Origin: Rhodothermaceae bacterium bin80
GTDB lineage: Bacteria > Bacteroidota > Rhodothermia > Rhodothermales > Bin80
Length of the DNA: 42,481 bases
Direction: 5' to 3'
Assembly (NCBI GenBank): GCA_002238805.1
Contig: MPNB01000027.1
Coordinates: forward strand, 1 to 42,481
In this document: in pieces, positions 40,030 to 42,481 of the stretch
How the letters are laid out: each line of letters starts with the position of its first letter
How positions within the stretch are numbered: position 1 is the stretch's first letter
The notes under the pieces: generated by a model
Database searches by the model: none
The model's input: the letters and a program-made list of their open reading frames with translations, nothing else
What the model was told of the DNA's origin: nothing
Program-made: the position numbers and the translations under genes

Positions 40030-40983
40030 ATGAGTAACAAGGGACCTGGACGCTCACACCGCAAAGGGATTAGCTTGATTGATCTGGCAAGACAATTCCC
40101 AGACGAGAAGGCAGCGACCGAATGGTTCGAATCTGTATTCTGGGCGAATGGTCGCAAATGCCCACGTTGCAAAGGGACCAGTACCTACGAGACCAAGAGC
40201 AACGAGAACGGTATGCCTTATCGTTGCCGAGATTGCAAACGGTATTTTTCCGTAAAAACAGGTAACCTTCTTGCATCTTCAAAACTGCCGCTCCCAAAGT
40301 GGGTATGGGCAATTTTTTTGGAGATGACCAGTCTCAAAGGCGTGTCCAGCATGAAGCTCCATAGAGATTTAGGGATTGCTCAAAAGACTGCTTGGCACCT
40401 GTTACACCGCATACGTGAAGGCTTGCTACCAGAGATTCTTGAAGTATTTGAGGGACCGGTTGAGGTAGACGAAGCCTATATCGGTGGACTGGAGAAGAAT
40501 AAGCATGAGGATAAGAAACTCAATGCAGGGCGGGGTACGGTTGGCAAGAGTGCGGTACTGGGGATCAAGGACCGTAAGACGAATCAGATTCAAGCAAAGG
40601 TGATCGAGGATACCACGAAGCCAACGATTCAGGAGTTTGTGAATGATACACGCTCAAAGGATGCTTCGGTATTTACTGATGATCATACGAGCTACGAGGG
40701 ATTGACGTATCACACATCGGTCAATCACAGTCAAAAACAGTGGGCCGTATCCACTGCATTGGGGGAATTAGCCCATACCAACGGGATCGAATCGTTCTGG
40801 GCAACGCTCAAACGTGCCTATCATGGCACCTACCACCATCTAAGCAAGAAACACCTCAACCGCTACGTAACCCAGTTCGCGGGGAAGCATAATCTCCGTA
40901 ACCTGGATACCATTGACCAGATGGCTATGGTCGTTCAGGGAATGGTCGGGAAACGGTTAAAGTATAAAGACTTGATCGCATGA
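40030..40983 (+). CDS. IS1595-family (ISXO2-like) transposase, copy 2
   Basis: 317 residues, intact. Zinc ribbon CPRC ... CRDC at about 43-69, FPDEKAATEWFESVFWANGR before it, then the core blocks VEVDEAYIGGLEKNK (about 143), VFTDDHTSYEG (about 213) and HTNGIESFWATLKRAYHGTY (about 249), and LNRYVTQFAGKHNLRNLDTI. The start codon is preceded by GGAAGGGG, a good ribosome site for this DNA. It sits 67 bp inside the left inverted repeat and is followed by the passenger gene, with 163 bp between. It should cut and paste this element and possibly relatives. Confidence 0.92.
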   Translation: MSNKGPGRSHRKGISLIDLARQFPDEKAATEWFESVFWANGRKCPRCKGTSTYETKSNENGMPYRCRDCKRYFSVKTGNLLASSKLPLPKWVWAIFLEMTSLKGVSSMKLHRDLGIAQKTAWHLLHRIREGLLPEILEVFEGPVEVDEAYIGGLEKNKHEDKKLNAGRGTVGKSAVLGIKDRKTNQIQAKVIEDTTKPTIQEFVNDTRSKDASVFTDDHTSYEGLTYHTSVNHSQKQWAVSTALGELAHTNGIESFWATLKRAYHGTYHHLSKKHLNRYVTQFAGKHNLRNLDTIDQMAMVVQGMVGKRLKYKDLIA

Positions 40984-41146
40984 GCATTTTACCGGAATGC
41001 TTAGCCATTCAATACCGTGTGGAGACGCGTCATTACTGACCGGTTTATTCGTAAATAGGTTGATTCGATTGAGTCAGATCCGGAATTCCCTATGAGTTCA
41101 AACTCAAGTGGAATCAACTGAATTCGTTAAATGGACTTGTAGACCA

Positions 41147-41344
41147 ATGACTGACCTAGACCCTCTTACTCCAGACCAGTCCCAGATACAATCTCGCCTG
41201 GACGAGATGATGGATGAGCCGGTAGCGAACCCGCGTTACGGAGGAATCACCATGCGGGAGGCCGTTCTGAAACTGATGCGCCCGAAAAAGCAGTATCCAC
41301 CGCCGGAGGACGCGCCAGATAGCGAGTTACAGCTTGGGTTATAA
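41147..41344 (+). CDS. small passenger protein of the IS1595 element
   Basis: 65 residues from ATG 41147; a GTG at 41108 adds 13. MTDLDPLTPDQSQIQSRLDE, then VANPRYGGITMREAVLKLMR and a Pro/Asp-rich tail ending at TAA 41342, inside the right inverted repeat. The middle block matches the 59-residue protein upstream of the methyltransferase (AVNPFYRGKTPKEVAKILFR), giving two independent small genes with the same signature next to IS1595-type transposases. Soluble and acidic, no signal peptide. Role unknown: it could regulate transposition or have been picked up as one half of a two-gene cargo. Confidence 0.65.
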   Translation: MTDLDPLTPDQSQIQSRLDEMMDEPVANPRYGGITMREAVLKLMRPKKQYPPPEDAPDSELQLGL

Positions 41345-41349
41345 TTCCC

Positions 41350-41465
41350 AAAAAAAAGGCTGTGAATGCATTAGCCAACGATTTGATTGCTAAGGGCCAA
41401 GATGAGTTTACGCGCCTTGAATGCGCCAAGTCTCAAGCTGACTCTGCAGCAGATTCTCTTCAAAA
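41350..41465 (+). other. 116-bp spacer with an open, protein-like stretch
   Basis: The forward frame reads KKKAVNALANDLIAKGQDEF, TRLECAKSQADSAADSLQ without a stop up to the IS1634-type end at 41466. It may be a remnant of a gene cut on both sides by insertion sequences. No family recognised and no start codon. Confidence 0.3.
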
Positions 41466-42481
41466 CCCATCTTCGCCACTCCGTTTGACGAGTTACTGAT
41501 TTCGGTGCTCATTTTCCCCATTTTTCCGTCTAAAAGGGCCGATTTTGCCCCGAATTCATGCGTTTTGACCCAAATTTCGCGGGTTTTTTCGCAAAAGGGC
41601 TTTGTAGTGCTCCTGTGTTGTCTTCGGGAACCTCCCCCAACCCGAAAAGTATCACACCAGATCACTAATCCCCGACGAACATGTTTATCCGAACGCGATC
41701 CCGACGCCTCAAAAACGGCAAACAATATCGCGGTTACGCCCTCCTGGAATCCCGACGCATTGACGGCATCTCCCGACACGTGACCCTGCTCAACCTCGGA
41801 CAGAACTTTAATATCCCCAAAGCGCAATGGGGGGAACTCACCGGACATGTGGAGGCCCGCCTGAAAGGAGAAAAATGTTTGCCCTTCCAGGAAGATGAAG
41901 CTTTTCATAACGCGGTGGACGATATCGTTAAGCGACTCCATGAGGCCGGTTACGACATTCACAAGAAAGCGAATCAACGCCATTTGATCAACCTTGACGA
42001 GATCACGCATCCCAATTCGCGAACGGTTGCAGGGGAGCGGTTGGTCCTGCAGGCCCTCAAGCTTTCGAGGCTTGATGAACTGTTGCAGGACCTTGGATTC
42101 CCGGCGTCCCACATCAAGCTGGCCTGTGCGCTGATCGTCGGGCGTGCACTCTGTCCTGGCAGTGAACGGCACACGCATGACTGGATGATCAATCAGTCCA
42201 GTATCCTGGAGCTCCTGAACCTGGATCCACCAAGCCTGAATACGCTTTACCGCTGCTCGGACCGCTTGAACGCGCATCGGAAGCAGATCACGAACCGGCT
42301 CTTTGGAAATACAAAAGAACTGTTGAACTTTGACGAGGCGATTATTTTTTACGATTTGACCAATACGTTCTATCATGGACAGGAGAAGGGGGAGTTGCTC
42401 CGTTATGGGCGCAGCAAACAAAAGCGGAACGACTGTCCACTGGTTACGCTGGCGATGACGCTGGATGCCTCGGGGTTTCCG
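41466..42481 (+). mobile_element. IS1634-family insertion sequence, left part (runs off the window)
   Basis: The tip CCCATCTTCGCCACTCCG with GAGTTACTGATTTCGG further in is a diverged version of the transposase-proximal end of the complete copy (CCCAACTTCACATTTTG and AAGTTACTAATTCCGG, minus strand of 2955-2994). The transposase follows in the expected orientation. The other end lies beyond the window. Confidence 0.75.
41681..42481 (+). CDS. IS1634-family transposase, N-terminal part (incomplete at window end)
   Basis: 267 codons are visible with no stop. The start MFIRTRSRRLKNGKQYRGYA lines up with MFIRANHYIRKNGEERRSVL of the copy at 898-2769. Further matching blocks are RHVTLLNLGQNFNIPKAQW, NSRTVAGERLVLQALKL, IVGRALCPGSERHTHDWM and IIFYDLTNTFYHGQEKGELL with the first catalytic Asp, then SKQKRNDCPLVTLAMTLDAS. 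Around 60% of residues agree, so it is a different member of the same family. It appears intact as far as it goes. Confidence 0.88.
   Translation, partial: MFIRTRSRRLKNGKQYRGYALLESRRIDGISRHVTLLNLGQNFNIPKAQWGELTGHVEARLKGEKCLPFQEDEAFHNAVDDIVKRLHEAGYDIHKKANQRHLINLDEITHPNSRTVAGERLVLQALKLSRLDELLQDLGFPASHIKLACALIVGRALCPGSERHTHDWMINQSSILELLNLDPPSLNTLYRCSDRLNAHRKQITNRLFGNTKELLNFDEAIIFYDLTNTFYHGQEKGELLRYGRSKQKRNDCPLVTLAMTLDASGFP

Larger units (their letters stand above)
39944..41349 (+). mobile_element. IS1595-family element with passenger gene
   Basis: GGGAATTATAACTCAAACTG (39944-39963) and the reverse complement of 41330-41349 (GGGAATTATAACCCAAGCTG) agree at 18 of 20 positions and enclose the transposase gene plus a 65-codon second gene. 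Only 3 bp lie between this left tip and the ISL3 target duplication. No clear 8-bp direct repeat flanks it (the right flank is a run of eight A). About 1.4 kb is longer than simple IS1595 elements and fits those carrying passenger genes. Confidence 0.82.

Noticed and set aside
41408..42421. 337-codon minus-strand open frame
   Set aside because: Antisense shadow of the IS1634-family transposase at 41681-42481, which shows clear family motifs on the plus strand.

Overview
The window reads like an accessory stretch of a chromosome from a Rhodothermota/Balneolota-type member of the Bacteroidota-Chlorobi group. The evidence is a giant secreted protein with a C-terminal type 9 secretion (T9SS) sorting domain, a Planctomycetes/Rhodothermota-style 'membrane-bound dehydrogenase' with a cytochrome c tail beside a DUF1080 sugar hydrolase, DUF4402 pilins, and start sites mostly without strong Shine-Dalgarno sequences. 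The taxonomic call is inference.

Left end (1-4907) is a nest of mobile elements. A degraded IS1634-type transposase tail is cut by the right end of an IS21 element. The istB gene of that IS21 is interrupted by the 3' end of a degenerate group II intron. The intron's domain VI hairpin is interrupted by an IS4-family element (18-bp inverted repeats, 11-bp target duplication). The IS4 transposase is in turn interrupted by a complete IS1634-family element (17-bp inverted repeats, 4-bp duplication). A possible HEPN/abortive-infection-like gene (4873-5955, minus) follows.

6456-16785 is one tightly packed 13-gene operon. It begins with two unrecognised envelope proteins, then three DUF4402/spore-coat-U-like pilin subunits, a PapD-like chaperone, a small outer-membrane usher and a two-domain pilin-like protein. 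It continues without a break into an ExbB/TolQ-like proton channel, two ExbD/TolR-like proteins, a TonB-like spanning protein and a TPR lipoprotein. Most junctions overlap as ATGA or lie within 10 nt. The layout suggests a chaperone-usher fibre system physically coupled to a proton-motive-force motor. I consider this the most interesting system in the window.

17030-28499 holds a decayed minus-strand paralogue of a giant adhesin, then the intact 3,075-residue adhesin on the plus strand: signal peptide, 12 fibronectin type III repeats, a long beta-rich region, DUF4397 and a T9SS tail. The two face away from each other, and the same 16-bp near-palindrome lies upstream of each.

29124-34865 contains a MerR-like regulator, tRNA-Pro(GGG), a RodZ-like helix-turn-helix protein, and a convergent minus-strand operon for sugar use (dehydrogenase/cytochrome c, DUF1080 hydrolase, ROK kinase).

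The right end (35059-42481) is again mobile. It holds a methyltransferase-HNH fusion broken by a frameshift and one in-frame TGA, small cargo genes, two IS1595-family transposases (one in an element with a small passenger gene), an ISL3 element with an 8-bp target duplication and a dead transposase, and the start of a third IS1634-family element running off the window.
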